NCBI RefSeq assembly: GCF_001668625.1
Contig: NZ_LZLJ01000067.1
Coordinates: 1-64,000, forward strand
DNA from: Mycobacterium sp. 1274756.6
GTDB taxonomy: Bacteria > Actinomycetota > Actinomycetes > Mycobacteriales > Mycobacteriaceae
Length of the DNA stretch: 64,000 nt
Direction: 5' to 3'
A program made the translations under genes and the position numbers. Of the stretch, positions 17,892 to 26,251 are shown in pieces (the stretch's first letter is position 1; every line of letters starts with the position of its first letter). Under the pieces are notes generated by a model. That model searched no databases. It was not told where the DNA came from and saw only the letters and a list, made by a program, of their open reading frames with translations.

Positions 17892-18572
17892 TCAGTTGAC
17901 CCCGGCGCGCAGGAACGGGCGGTCCACGCCGGCGCCGGGGCCGTCGAAGTGCCACCACTCCCCGGAGTAGACGCTCAACCCGCCGGCGTTCATCGCCTCA
18001 CGCAGCCGGGCGCGGTTGCGCTGGGCGACCGGCGAGACGCCGTCGGTGGCGTCGGCGTGGGCGCGGGGGGAAAAGTCGTCGAAGCCGGTGCCCATGTCAG
18101 CCAGGCACATTCCGCTGCGGCCGGGCGGGCAGTGCTGAGGGCCGGCGAGGGTGACGTCCACCGAACGGCCCGCCTCGTGGCTGCGGGCGTAGTCGCCGGG
18201 GCGGGCGACCCAGGCCGGGTCGGGCACCACCTGGAACATCCGCACCTGCACGGCGTGCGGGCGGTAGCAGTCCCAGAACACCAGCCGCTCTCCTCCGGCG
18301 CGCAGCCGCTGCGCGGCGGTGGCCAGCCCGTCGGCCATCGACTGGTGGACCAGGCAGCGGGCGCCGGCGGGGTAGAGCTGCACGCCGGTGAAGTTGTTGG
18401 GGGTGGCGTAGCGCAGGTCGACGATCGCGTCGGGCACGACGCTGCGCACGTCGAGCAGGCCGTCGGCCTGGGCGGCCGGGCTGACCGGGGGCACGTCGGC
18501 GCCGGCCGGTGCGGCGGTGGCGGCGGCCGTCACGGCGAGTGCGACCGCCAGCACCGACAGACCTGCACGCAT
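17892..18572 (-). CDS. Secreted VanX-like D-Ala-D-Ala dipeptidase (M15D)
   Basis: 226 residues: a signal peptide (cleavage near TAAPAGA, residue 25) and an M15D peptidase domain. The zinc and catalytic motifs are recognisable: FWDCYRPHAVQ, SHEAGRSVDVTL (zinc His and Asp) and GEWWHF (general-base Glu plus zinc His). These enzymes cleave D-Ala-D-Ala or related dipeptides; export suggests cell-wall turnover rather than cytosolic vancomycin resistance. The -10-like TACCGT lies 7 nt before the ATG, inside the 91-bp repeat that also carries the 3' end of the serine hydrolase gene. Confidence 0.85.
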   Translation of the reverse strand: MRAGLSVLAVALAVTAAATAAPAGADVPPVSPAAQADGLLDVRSVVPDAIVDLRYATPNNFTGVQLYPAGARCLVHQSMADGLATAAQRLRAGGERLVFWDCYRPHAVQVRMFQVVPDPAWVARPGDYARSHEAGRSVDVTLAGPQHCPPGRSGMCLADMGTGFDDFSPRAHADATDGVSPVAQRNRARLREAMNAGGLSVYSGEWWHFDGPGAGVDRPFLRAGVN

Positions 18573-18575
18573 GGG

Positions 18576-18666
18576 CTCAACGGTAGCCGCTCAGCATTGC
18601 CCGCCGGGTAGCTCGTCGGCGTGGCTGCGGATCCACTCCCCCAGGGCGTTCAGCATCGCCACAGCG
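18576..18666. repeat. 91-bp direct repeat, left copy (flanks vapBC)
   Basis: This segment matches 19440-19530 at 88 of 91 positions in the same orientation. The two copies bracket a 773-bp unit holding only vapBC. It contains the putative VanX promoter box and the last 24 codons plus stop of the serine hydrolase gene. Confidence 0.9.
18591..18666 (-). pseudogene. 3' remnant of the serine hydrolase gene
   Basis: The minus strand encodes the last 24 residues and stop codon of the hydrolase found intact at 19455-20258, with Thr-to-Ile and His-to-Asp changes (GEWIRSHADELPGGQC against GEWTRSHAHELPGGQC). It has no 5' part. It is best explained as a duplicated gene end left by insertion of the vapBC unit. 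Confidence 0.85.
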
Positions 18667-18680
18667 AGACAAGATCAAAC

Positions 18681-18709
18681 CGCTATGAGAACGCTATGAT
18701 TGCGCTATG
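18681..18709 (+). promoter_or_regulatory. vapB promoter and phased CGCTATG repeats
   Basis: CGCTATG occurs three times at exact 11-bp steps (18681, 18692 and 18703), one helical turn apart, the last containing the vapB ATG. TATGAT (18695-18700) is a near-ideal -10 box 6 nt before that ATG. Repeats on the promoter suit autoregulation by VapB-VapC, and the mRNA is probably leaderless. Confidence 0.6.
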
Positions 18710-18988
18710 GCTACTGAGATTCGGCAATCCGAACTCCGGAATGACAACGCCGCCGTCATGCGGCGGGTGGCGGCCGGTGAGTCGTTCGTGGTCACGGTCA
18801 GCGGTCGACCGGTGGCCGATGTGATCCCGCATCGGGCGACGACTCGGCGTCGATTCGTGCCCGCAGCAGAGGCCCTCGCCGCACTCACCGCGAGCCCACT
18901 CTCCGAGTCGGAGGCACAACAGTGGTGGCGCGACATCCGCGAAGGCGACGCGGACACTCCCGAAGACCCGTGGACGCGGGATGGCTGA
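18707..18988 (+). CDS. vapB: VapB/Phd-YefM-type antitoxin
   Basis: 93 residues. The N-terminus (IRQSELRNDNAAVMRRVAAGESFVVTVSGRPVADVIP) is the Phd/YefM fold that dimerises and binds the operator; the acidic C-terminal part, with the WWRDIRE segment, would wrap around and block the toxin. The gene overlaps vapC by 8 bp (18981-18988), the standard arrangement. The phased repeats over the promoter are its likely operator. The module sits between 91-bp direct repeats. Confidence 0.9.
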   Translation: MATEIRQSELRNDNAAVMRRVAAGESFVVTVSGRPVADVIPHRATTRRRFVPAAEALAALTASPLSESEAQQWWRDIREGDADTPEDPWTRDG

Positions 18989-19394
18989 CGAGCCACGTCG
19001 TGCTCTTCTGGATACGTCGGCCGTGATCGCCCCGCCGACTGCACAACAATTGGTCCGGTACGCCGACGAGGTGGCAGTCTCGGTGATCACGATCGCGGAG
19101 TTGCAGTACGGCGTCACCGCTGCAGTCGATCCACTTGAACAGACGCGCCGCCGTCAGCGAGTGCAGCACACCCTCGACGTGTTCGAGGTGTTGCCGTTCG
19201 ACATCCCCACCACCGAGTACTACGGGGCGTTGGCGACGTTGGTCCGTCGCGGCGGGCGGAATCCGCGCGCCCGGCGGATGGACCTACAGATCGCGGCCAC
19301 CGCTGCCCGGCACGATCTGATGTTGTTGACCCGCAACGCCGCAGACTTCGCCGGGCTGGGTACAGCGCTGACCGTCATCGACCTGTCCCAGTGA
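18981..19394 (+). CDS. vapC: VapC PIN-domain toxin RNase
   Basis: 137-residue PIN-domain protein. The acidic metal-binding residues are in place: D11 in LLDTSAVI, E40 in TIAELQYG, D101 in RRMDLQIAATA, and D122 near the end. VapC toxins cleave tRNA or rRNA in a Mg-dependent way and are inhibited by the cognate VapB. All core residues are intact, so the toxin is probably functional; the RNA target cannot be predicted. Confidence 0.92.
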   Translation: MADEPRRALLDTSAVIAPPTAQQLVRYADEVAVSVITIAELQYGVTAAVDPLEQTRRRQRVQHTLDVFEVLPFDIPTTEYYGALATLVRRGGRNPRARRMDLQIAATAARHDLMLLTRNAADFAGLGTALTVIDLSQ

Positions 19395-19439
19395 GCCGCG
19401 CTAAGTCGGGGCACCGCCGACGGGTGCGTGACCGGCGCA

Positions 19440-19530
19440 CTCAACGGTAGCCGCTCAGCATTGCCCGCCGGGTAGCTCGTGGGCGTGGCTGCGGGTCCAC
19501 TCCCCCAGGGCGTTCAGCATCGCCACGGCG
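19440..19530. repeat. 91-bp direct repeat, right copy
   Basis: Partner of 18576-18666 (offset 864 bp, 3 mismatches). This copy is the native end of the serine hydrolase gene. Confidence 0.9.
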
Positions 19531-20258
19531 GTGTCGTGGCTGCCGTCGGCGGGCTGGGCGGCTAGCGCGATGCCGACGGTGCCGGCGGCGGTGGTGAGCA
19601 GCGCGAGTTGGCGCAGCAGGTAGCCGCCCTCGCGTAACGGTCCCCAGCCCGCTTTGCTGACAGTGTCTGGGCCGGCCAGTCCCCAGCGTTGCTCGGGAAC
19701 GATCCGGCGCATCTCGGTCAGCACCGGGTCGGCGTCAGGAACACACGGCAGCCCGAAGGCGAAACGGGCGGCGTCGATCCCGCTCCAACGGGTCTGGCCG
19801 AACGGGCTGTAGGGCGGGTAGACCTGTTCGGTCTGCACGACGGTGTCGCCGCTGTCGGCCTCGGACAGCACCTCGTGCACCTGCTCGCCGGCGGCGGCCG
19901 GGTCGCCGAGCAGCTGCCATAGCGCCATGGCGGCGTCGTTGTCTGAGGCGGTGATGGCGCGGGTGATCAGCGGGGTCGCGGTGGCGGCGTCGACCCGCAG
20001 CGCAGCGATGGAGATCGGGACCTTGATCGTCGACCAGGCCGGGCCGACGGCCCAGTCTCCGAACCTTAGGTCGGTGTCCCCGGCGTGCACGACCAGCCCG
20101 ACCTCGCCGGCGGGCAAGGTGTCGAGCAGGGCGGTGAAGGCGGTGTGCAGCGAAGGCGGTGCCGCCCGCTGACAGCCGGCGGTCGCGGTGAGCAGCAGCG
20201 CTGCGAGCAGGGCCGTCAGCCGGGTGCGGAGGGAAGCAGTCACGTGCGCTGGTGCCAC
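19455..20258 (-). CDS. Class A beta-lactamase-like serine hydrolase lipoprotein
   Basis: 267 residues with a signal peptide ending in the lipobox TAGC (Cys29), so probably anchored at the outer face of the membrane. The penicillin-recognising fold is shown by STIKVP (SxxK, catalytic Ser and Lys) near residue 76, SDNDAA (SxN) near 104, and SKAGW in the place of the KTG triad, where the third motif is degenerate. It may be a cell-wall or lactam hydrolase, or a non-catalytic relative. GTG at 20258 gives this length; GTG at 20243 is an alternative start. The 3' end is duplicated beyond vapBC. Confidence 0.8.
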   Translation of the reverse strand: MAPAHVTASLRTRLTALLAALLLTATAGCQRAAPPSLHTAFTALLDTLPAGEVGLVVHAGDTDLRFGDWAVGPAWSTIKVPISIAALRVDAATATPLITRAITASDNDAAMALWQLLGDPAAAGEQVHEVLSEADSGDTVVQTEQVYPPYSPFGQTRWSGIDAARFAFGLPCVPDADPVLTEMRRIVPEQRWGLAGPDTVSKAGWGPLREGGYLLRQLALLTTAAGTVGIALAAQPADGSHDTAVAMLNALGEWTRSHAHELPGGQC

Positions 20259-20358
20259 CTTTGCAGTGAGGTAGTCGCAGACGTTCCCGAGTCGATGATC
20301 GAAACGATCCGCCGATTGCTCGAACCGAACTGTGCCCGGCGGTACCGCTCAATCTTGG

Positions 20359-20364
20359 TAGGTT
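20359..20364 (+). promoter_or_regulatory. Candidate -10 box of the lipoprotein/kinase operon
   Basis: TAGGTT lies 6 nt before the GTG start of the first DUF7373 gene, with no ribosome binding site between. It predicts a leaderless transcript that may run through the kinase cluster. Confidence 0.45.
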
Positions 20365-20370
20365 CTGCCG

Positions 20371-21624
20371 GTGAACTACCGACGACGCAGGAAGTTGTCG
20401 CTTTTTCCGCAGTATGCCCGCCCTACGGCGCTGGCGGTCGCCCTGGCCGTGTCGGTTGCCGGTTGCACCGCGGTGCGCGCCGGCTCGGCCGCACGCCATC
20501 CCGACACCGACACTTCGGCGGTCAACACGGCGCTGCTCGACACCGGGGACTATCGCACCACGCCCAGCAAGCCGCTGGGCTTGGCCGGCAGTGTGCTGGC
20601 CGGCCAGCGCGTCGAGGCCCACCGGATGGCCGAGGTCGTGCTGCGGCCCGCCGAAATCGACCCGATGCTCACCCGCATGATGGCTGCGGAACCGTTCATC
20701 GATGGCGGTGTGGCGCTCGACAGGCTCCTTCCTGGCACGGCCAATGTCGAGATCATCGACGCGCTGAACCATCACGAGTTCATCGCCGGTTTCGCCACCG
20801 GCGGTAGCACTGTCTACTTTGCGAAGCCCAACACACTGAAGAGTTTCGTGGTGCGGTTCGCCGATCCTGCCGACGCCACGGCGGCGGCCGACGAAATGGC
20901 CGACCACAGTGAGCGGGAACCCGAAAACCGGAAGCTGGCGCGACGCCCGCATCAACTGCCCGAGTACCCCGAGACTCGGGCGTTCCTCGGCGGACTCCCC
21001 AAGTTGCCCGAGCTGGTCGCCTACACGGTTTACGGGCCTTACCTGCTCATCCAGCTCGTTGCCGCAGAATCCCGCGATGAGGCGGTGCGTTTGATCTCGG
21101 CGACTTTGGGTAAGCAGCGGCCCGCATTGGATGACTTCGCCGCGACACCGCAGAATCAATTGGCCGAGCTTCCGCTGGATCCGTCCGGATTACTGGCCCG
21201 GACCCTTCCGCCGCCGGCCTCGCTCGCGACGGTCGACCGAATCGGCAGCTACGGGCCACGCGGCATGCTGCACTTCAGCAACGAGCCGGTAGCGGATCAG
21301 GAATTGTTCGCCGAGGCCGGCGTGACCGAGCAGGCGCAAATGCTGACCACTGTCTATGCGGCGCGCGACCCGGACGGGGCCGCCCGGGTTGCGGAAGGTT
21401 TCGTCAAACAGGTCTCGTCCGACGCCGAGAGCAGCCTCAGTCCCGACGCGCCGCCCGCCGGCATGCCGGGCGCCTGGTGTTTCAAGCCTCAGGAGGGTGC
21501 GCCGCCGTCGGTGGAATTCCGCTGCCTGACCACTGCCGGTCGCTATGTGGTCGACGCGGAAGCGCCTACCGCACCGGAGGTTCGCCGCATGCTTGCCGCG
21601 CAGTATCTGATGTTGGTCCGATGA
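20371..21624 (+). CDS. DUF7373-type lipoprotein 1
   Basis: 417 residues with a GTG start. After a basic N-terminus and hydrophobic helix comes a lipobox (VAGC, Cys32), so it is an outward-facing membrane lipoprotein. The mature part starts with the family signature LLDTGDYRTTPSKPLG and a VEAHRMAE segment, and ends with a cysteine pair (GAWCFKP and FRCLTT) and RRMLAAQYLMLVR. I assign it to the mycobacterial DUF7373 lipoproteins, whose function is unknown. It is first in a run of seven same-strand genes and is a paralogue of the proteins at 21764 and 24944. Confidence 0.8.
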   Translation: MNYRRRRKLSLFPQYARPTALAVALAVSVAGCTAVRAGSAARHPDTDTSAVNTALLDTGDYRTTPSKPLGLAGSVLAGQRVEAHRMAEVVLRPAEIDPMLTRMMAAEPFIDGGVALDRLLPGTANVEIIDALNHHEFIAGFATGGSTVYFAKPNTLKSFVVRFADPADATAAADEMADHSEREPENRKLARRPHQLPEYPETRAFLGGLPKLPELVAYTVYGPYLLIQLVAAESRDEAVRLISATLGKQRPALDDFAATPQNQLAELPLDPSGLLARTLPPPASLATVDRIGSYGPRGMLHFSNEPVADQELFAEAGVTEQAQMLTTVYAARDPDGAARVAEGFVKQVSSDAESSLSPDAPPAGMPGAWCFKPQEGAPPSVEFRCLTTAGRYVVDAEAPTAPEVRRMLAAQYLMLVR

Positions 21625-21763
21625 CGGCCGGGCAGGCTCTCCTGCCAATCTCAAGATCTGTGCCTACCCCCCGCTACGGCCAGGTAAATTTGCAGACCGA
21701 ATGCAGCAGAGCAAGGGCGCAGGTGTCGCTGTACGACGACTGCCCGACAGGAGAGGGAAACAC

Positions 21764-22987
21764 GTGAGGCCCACCGCGCCGCGCCTGGCCACCGCCGCCT
21801 TGGCAACAGCTCTGACGCTGCTCACCGGTTGCACTACCGTCCACACCGGTCTCGCGGTGCGCGATCCACACTCCGATCCCAACGTCGTCAACGCCAATCT
21901 GCTCGACACCGGCGACTATCCCACCACCCCCAGCGACCCCTTGGGAACCGCTGGGAGCCGCGAAGCCGGTGCGCTGGTCGAAGCACGCCGAATGGCCGAA
22001 GCGGTGCTGGTGCCCTTCGAGGTCGACAAGCGATTCGACAAGTCGGGCAATGACGTCACACCGTTCACCGACCAAGGCAGGCTCAACACGATCCTGTACA
22101 GCAACCAGTCGATCGGTAACGCCGCCGGCAGGCACAATCTCGTCGCCGGCTTTTTGACCAGCGCGCAATCGTCAGAGAACGCGCTGATGAAGATCAGTCA
22201 CATCGTCATGCGATTCGGCAGTCCGCAGGACGCCACCGACGCCGTCAACGACATGGCCGAGCACAGCGAAGCCGACAGCCAGTTCAACAAGCGGCACCCC
22301 CGACCCATCGCCGACCGCCCCGACATCCAGGTCTTCTGGGATGAGGACGACAAGGAGACCGGCAAGTTTCGCGGTCTCCACACCTACACAGCCCACGGTC
22401 CTTACGTGATCGCCGACCTCGTGGGCAGCGAGACCGTCGACGAGGCGATCGAATTGGCGGTCGCAGCAATCGACAAGCAGCGCGCGGCACTCGACGGGTT
22501 TGAGGCCACTCCGGTGGACAAACTGGCCGACCTACCGCTCGACCCCGACGGGTTGCTGGCCCATACACTGCCGTACCCCAAAGGCGCGACCAAGAGCGAC
22601 GCGAACGGCGTTTACGGTCAGCACGGAGCTTTGCACTTCATGATGAATCCGTTGCGCGACCAGCAACTCTTCGACGATGCGGGCGTGACCGAGATGGCGA
22701 GGGGTTTCGCCACCGTGTACCAAACCCGTAACGCCACGGCCGCCGCCAAGGTCGCCGCCGACTTCGCCGTCCAGATCGGTGAGCTGACGTACCCGAAATA
22801 TGTCGCCGACGAACCGATCAACGGTTTGCCCGCTGCGCGCTGCCTGAAGCCCGACGGCGAAACCTCTCGCCCGATGTTCCGCTGTGTCGCCTACGTCGAC
22901 CGTTACGTGATGGAGGCGGCCGGATCCGACACCGAATCGGCTCGCCGGGCGCTGGCGGCTCAGTATGTGATGTTGTCCGCGAAATGA
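21764..22987 (+). CDS. DUF7373-type lipoprotein 2
   Basis: 407 residues. A strong GGAGAGGG site precedes the GTG at 21764, which fixes the start; the frame is open further up but without family sequence. The lipobox is LTGC (Cys23). The mature protein shares LLDTGDYPTTPSDPLG, the VEARRMAE segment, two C-terminal cysteines (ARCLKP and FRCVAY) and the RALAAQYVMLSAK-like end with its neighbour, so the two arose by tandem duplication. It ends 40 bp before the FecB-fused kinase gene, indicating co-expression. Function unknown; a surface ligand-binding or kinase-partner role is inferred only from context. Confidence 0.82.
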   Translation: MRPTAPRLATAALATALTLLTGCTTVHTGLAVRDPHSDPNVVNANLLDTGDYPTTPSDPLGTAGSREAGALVEARRMAEAVLVPFEVDKRFDKSGNDVTPFTDQGRLNTILYSNQSIGNAAGRHNLVAGFLTSAQSSENALMKISHIVMRFGSPQDATDAVNDMAEHSEADSQFNKRHPRPIADRPDIQVFWDEDDKETGKFRGLHTYTAHGPYVIADLVGSETVDEAIELAVAAIDKQRAALDGFEATPVDKLADLPLDPDGLLAHTLPYPKGATKSDANGVYGQHGALHFMMNPLRDQQLFDDAGVTEMARGFATVYQTRNATAAAKVAADFAVQIGELTYPKYVADEPINGLPAARCLKPDGETSRPMFRCVAYVDRYVMEAAGSDTESARRALAAQYVMLSAK

Positions 22988-23027
22988 GCTTCTGCTTCTC
23001 GATGCCCCACAACCAAGCGAGGACGCC

Positions 23028-24941
23028 ATGACCATGCCCGCCGGAGCCCAGGTATCCGGATACACCATCGAACGGGTGCTCGGCGCCGGCGGAATGGGGA
23101 CCGTGTATCTCGCGCGGCACCCCACACTCCCGCGGAGTGTCGCACTCAAGGTGCTCTCCGCGGAGCTCTCCGCCGACCCCGAATTCCGGTCCCGGTTCCG
23201 CCGCGAAGCCGATCTGGCGGCCAGCCTCGACCATCCCAATGTCGTGCGCGTATACACCCGTGGCGAAGCAGAAGACGGTCGACTGTGGATCGCCATGCAG
23301 TTCATCGACGGCACCGATGCGGGCGCTCTGGTCGACGACGGACCGATCTCCGTCGAGCGGGCGCTGCACATCATCGGCGAAGTCGCCAAGGCGCTCGACT
23401 ACGCGCACTCTCGTAAGTTGTTGCACCGCGACATCAAGCCGGCCAACTTCCTGTTGGCCGGGGAGCCCGGACCACACGAGCGGGTCCTGTTGGCCGACTT
23501 CGGTATTGCGCGGGCAGTAGAAGAGGCCACCCGGTTGACCGCGACCGGATCGATGATGGCGACCGTCGCCTACGCCTCCCCGGAAGCGATCGAGGGCCGG
23601 CCGCTCGATCACCGTTCGGACCTGTATTCGCTGGGCTGCGCTTTGTTCCGGATGTTGGCCGGGCGCAGCCCGTTTCAAGATGCCGGGACCATGTCGGCGA
23701 TCATGATGGCGCACCTGACGCGCCCGGTGCCGCCGGTGACCAGCTTCGCTCCGCAGTTGCCGCCGGCGATCAATGCCGTGTTGGCGATCGCCATGGCCAA
23801 AGATCCGGCCGCCCGTTTCGACAGCGCACGACAGTTCGCCGAGGCTGCTCGCGCGGCTCTGCTTCACAACCAGGTCCCCAACCGTCCCGTTCCGGAAGCT
23901 GCAACCACCAACGTCACGAATGCGGGCGGGGAGCCGTTGACTTACCCGAGTGGGAAGTTCAGCGGCGCAGTGGCGAAACTGTCGGGTGCGCGGAAGAACC
24001 CTCGGCGCGCCTGGCTGGTCGGCGCCGGCGTCCTCGCCGCCGTCGCTCTGCTGGTGACCGTGCTGGTCGCCGGGAACTCCGGGAAACAGAAATCGCCCTA
24101 CCCGATGCAGTCGTTCAACCACACCTTCGGCTCAACTCAAGTCGATTCTCGTCCCAAGGCGGTGGCCGCCATGTCGCTGGCCGATGCCGATGTCGCACTG
24201 TCGCTGGGTGTCCAGCCGGTGGCGCTGTTCAACGCGGATCAGGAACCACCGAGCTGGCTCGCGGACCTCATCGACGGCAGTCCGACGGTGTTGACCAGTC
24301 TGGACGCCAAGGCTCTGGAATCCATTGGGCCCGACCTGATCATCGACACCGGCGACCTCACCGAAGCTCAATACGATCAATTGGCCGGTGTGGCCCCAAC
24401 GATCACCAGGCCGGTCACCGCGGGCAAAGCGATCAGCGCGGACACGCGCCTGTCCTGGCTGGCGAGTGTCCTGGGCGAGCAGAATGAGGTCAACGCCGTG
24501 CGGGACGACCTCAAGGCCGCTCAGGACAAGACCCGGTCGGAGAACTCGAAACTCGCCGGTAAGACGGTTTCGGTCTTCGGGTTCTCCGACGAAGGCATCA
24601 CTGCGCTGTTGTCGAATTCGGCCCCGGCGACCTATCTCACCGGGCTGGGACTCACCTACAGTCCGAAAATGCAGAGCGGCTCTGACGACGCTTTCCAAAA
24701 GCCGGTCCCGCAGGATGGCATGTGGGAGTACAAGAGCGATATCGCACTGGTGCTGCGGACCGACCAAGACGCCGCCTCCGGCGGCTTCTACGGTCTGCCG
24801 GGGTCGATCGAAAACTTCTCCGGAACCGTCATCATCGTCGACGAACCCGACACCATTGCCGCGCTGAACAGTGGCGGCCCTGCGGCCACTCGGTATCTCA
24901 ACGACACGCTGGTGCACACCATCACGGACGGGCTGAGCTGA
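23028..24941 (+). CDS. Transmembrane Ser/Thr kinase fused to a FecB/siderophore-type binding domain
   Basis: 637 residues in three parts. Residues about 10-275 are an intact Hanks-type kinase: glycine loop GAGGMGTVY, Lys41, HRDIKPAN with catalytic D135, DFG at 157-159 and an activation loop with TATGSMMATVAYASPE. Residues 328-349 are one membrane helix after an RKNPRR stop. Residues about 360-637 are extracytoplasmic and read as a periplasmic binding protein of the FecB/FepB class (Peripla_BP_2): RPKAVAAMSLADADVALSLGV, ESIGPDLIIDTGDLTEAQYDQLAGVAPTI and IALVLRTDQ. Such domains normally deliver iron-siderophores or related ligands to ABC importers; fused to a kinase it would act as a ligand sensor. 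It lies 2 bp before lipoprotein 3. Confidence 0.88.
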   Translation: MTMPAGAQVSGYTIERVLGAGGMGTVYLARHPTLPRSVALKVLSAELSADPEFRSRFRREADLAASLDHPNVVRVYTRGEAEDGRLWIAMQFIDGTDAGALVDDGPISVERALHIIGEVAKALDYAHSRKLLHRDIKPANFLLAGEPGPHERVLLADFGIARAVEEATRLTATGSMMATVAYASPEAIEGRPLDHRSDLYSLGCALFRMLAGRSPFQDAGTMSAIMMAHLTRPVPPVTSFAPQLPPAINAVLAIAMAKDPAARFDSARQFAEAARAALLHNQVPNRPVPEAATTNVTNAGGEPLTYPSGKFSGAVAKLSGARKNPRRAWLVGAGVLAAVALLVTVLVAGNSGKQKSPYPMQSFNHTFGSTQVDSRPKAVAAMSLADADVALSLGVQPVALFNADQEPPSWLADLIDGSPTVLTSLDAKALESIGPDLIIDTGDLTEAQYDQLAGVAPTITRPVTAGKAISADTRLSWLASVLGEQNEVNAVRDDLKAAQDKTRSENSKLAGKTVSVFGFSDEGITALLSNSAPATYLTGLGLTYSPKMQSGSDDAFQKPVPQDGMWEYKSDIALVLRTDQDAASGGFYGLPGSIENFSGTVIIVDEPDTIAALNSGGPAATRYLNDTLVHTITDGLS

Positions 24942-24943
24942 AC

Positions 24944-26233
24944 ATGATCGATTTGCTGCGCGCGACCACCTCTCCACACACCCCGACCTCGTCTCCGAGA
25001 ATTCGTGCGGTCACCCGGCCGGGTCTGCTGGTGCTGGCAGTCGCGTTACTCGTTTCCGTGATCGGCCTATCCGGCTGCTCCAATGCCGTCCAGGGCAACG
25101 CCTCGAAGCATCCGCCGGCTGCGCAGGAATCCGACCTGCAGGCCGGGAACTACCCGACGACGCCCCGGCCGCCACTCGGCGAGGCAGGTGAGAAACAGGG
25201 CCCGTATGTCGAGGCACGGCGGATGGGCAATTACGTCGTCATCCCCTCGGAGGTCGATCCGACTCTGACCGGCGGCTTCGACAAGATCGGGACGTTCAAC
25301 GGACCGTTCAAGGGTGCCGACTCGATCGGCGCGATCTACGACACGACGTTTCCCGAGGGCGCCAGCCGCAACTACATCACGGGATTCATGGTCAGCCGGG
25401 ACCGTGAGGGTCCCGGCGTCCCGAACCTGCACAACGCTGTTCTGCGTTACGCGTCTCCGGAGGACGCGACCGCAGCCGCCGACGAACTGGGCGCGACAAC
25501 CGCCCCCGATGCCAACAAGTACTTCGGCAGCGAGCCGCCGGCCCCGCGGCCGATCGAGATTCCGCGGCACCCGGACGCGCGCGGGATCACCTTCGGGTCG
25601 TCGGAGTCGTCAGTGACGGTCGTTTCCTTCCTGGCTCATGGGCCGTTCGTTCTCACCCAGCAGAGTTATTCGAAGAACGGGCTCGCCGAGGCGCTCGAGC
25701 TGGTCTCCGGGACCCTGGACAAGCAGATCCCGTTGATCGACAAGTTCAAGCCCACGCCGCCGGACCAGATCGCGCAGTTGCCGCTCGACCAAGACGGCTT
25801 GCTGGCGCGCACCGTGGAGCCCGCAGTGGACCGGCGCGGCCAGTTCCGCTTCGGGCTGTACGAGGTGCACGGCTTTCTGACCTACTCTGACGATCCGGCC
25901 GGTGACGAGAAGGTGCTCAACGATGCCGGAGTCGATCTGATCGCGCTGGCGGGAACGGACGTCTTCCGCGCACGTGATGCCGAAGGCGCGCAGACCATCC
26001 TCGATAAGTGGTCCGAGATACGCGCCGAAGATTCCGAACCCACTGACGGGGTCCCCGGACTGCCCGATTCGCGCTGCTTCAAGACGGTGGTCTCCGCTGG
26101 TACCGACTCCGAGAGAACTCATATCGCCTGTATGTTCACCGTGGACCGTTATCTGGTGGACCTCGGCTCCTTCCAGAAGCGCGCCGCGCACCAGAAAGCC
26201 GCAGCTCAGTACTTACTGCTCACCGCCAGTTAG
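24944..26233 (+). CDS. DUF7373-type lipoprotein 3
   Basis: 429 residues starting 2 nt after the kinase stop, so translationally linked to it. It has a long, proline/serine-bearing N-terminus, a hydrophobic helix and the lipobox LSGC (Cys45). The family signature is more diverged here (DLQAGNYPTTPRPPLGEAGE, VEARRMGNYVV), but the C-terminal cysteines (SRCFKT, IACMFT) and AAAQYLLLTAS end are kept. The conserved pairing with the FecB-type kinase suggests the lipoprotein and the sensor domain meet on the outer membrane face; this is inference. Confidence 0.82.
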   Translation: MIDLLRATTSPHTPTSSPRIRAVTRPGLLVLAVALLVSVIGLSGCSNAVQGNASKHPPAAQESDLQAGNYPTTPRPPLGEAGEKQGPYVEARRMGNYVVIPSEVDPTLTGGFDKIGTFNGPFKGADSIGAIYDTTFPEGASRNYITGFMVSRDREGPGVPNLHNAVLRYASPEDATAAADELGATTAPDANKYFGSEPPAPRPIEIPRHPDARGITFGSSESSVTVVSFLAHGPFVLTQQSYSKNGLAEALELVSGTLDKQIPLIDKFKPTPPDQIAQLPLDQDGLLARTVEPAVDRRGQFRFGLYEVHGFLTYSDDPAGDEKVLNDAGVDLIALAGTDVFRARDAEGAQTILDKWSEIRAEDSEPTDGVPGLPDSRCFKTVVSAGTDSERTHIACMFTVDRYLVDLGSFQKRAAHQKAAAQYLLLTAS

Positions 26234-26251
26234 CCACCGACAGGAGACGCC

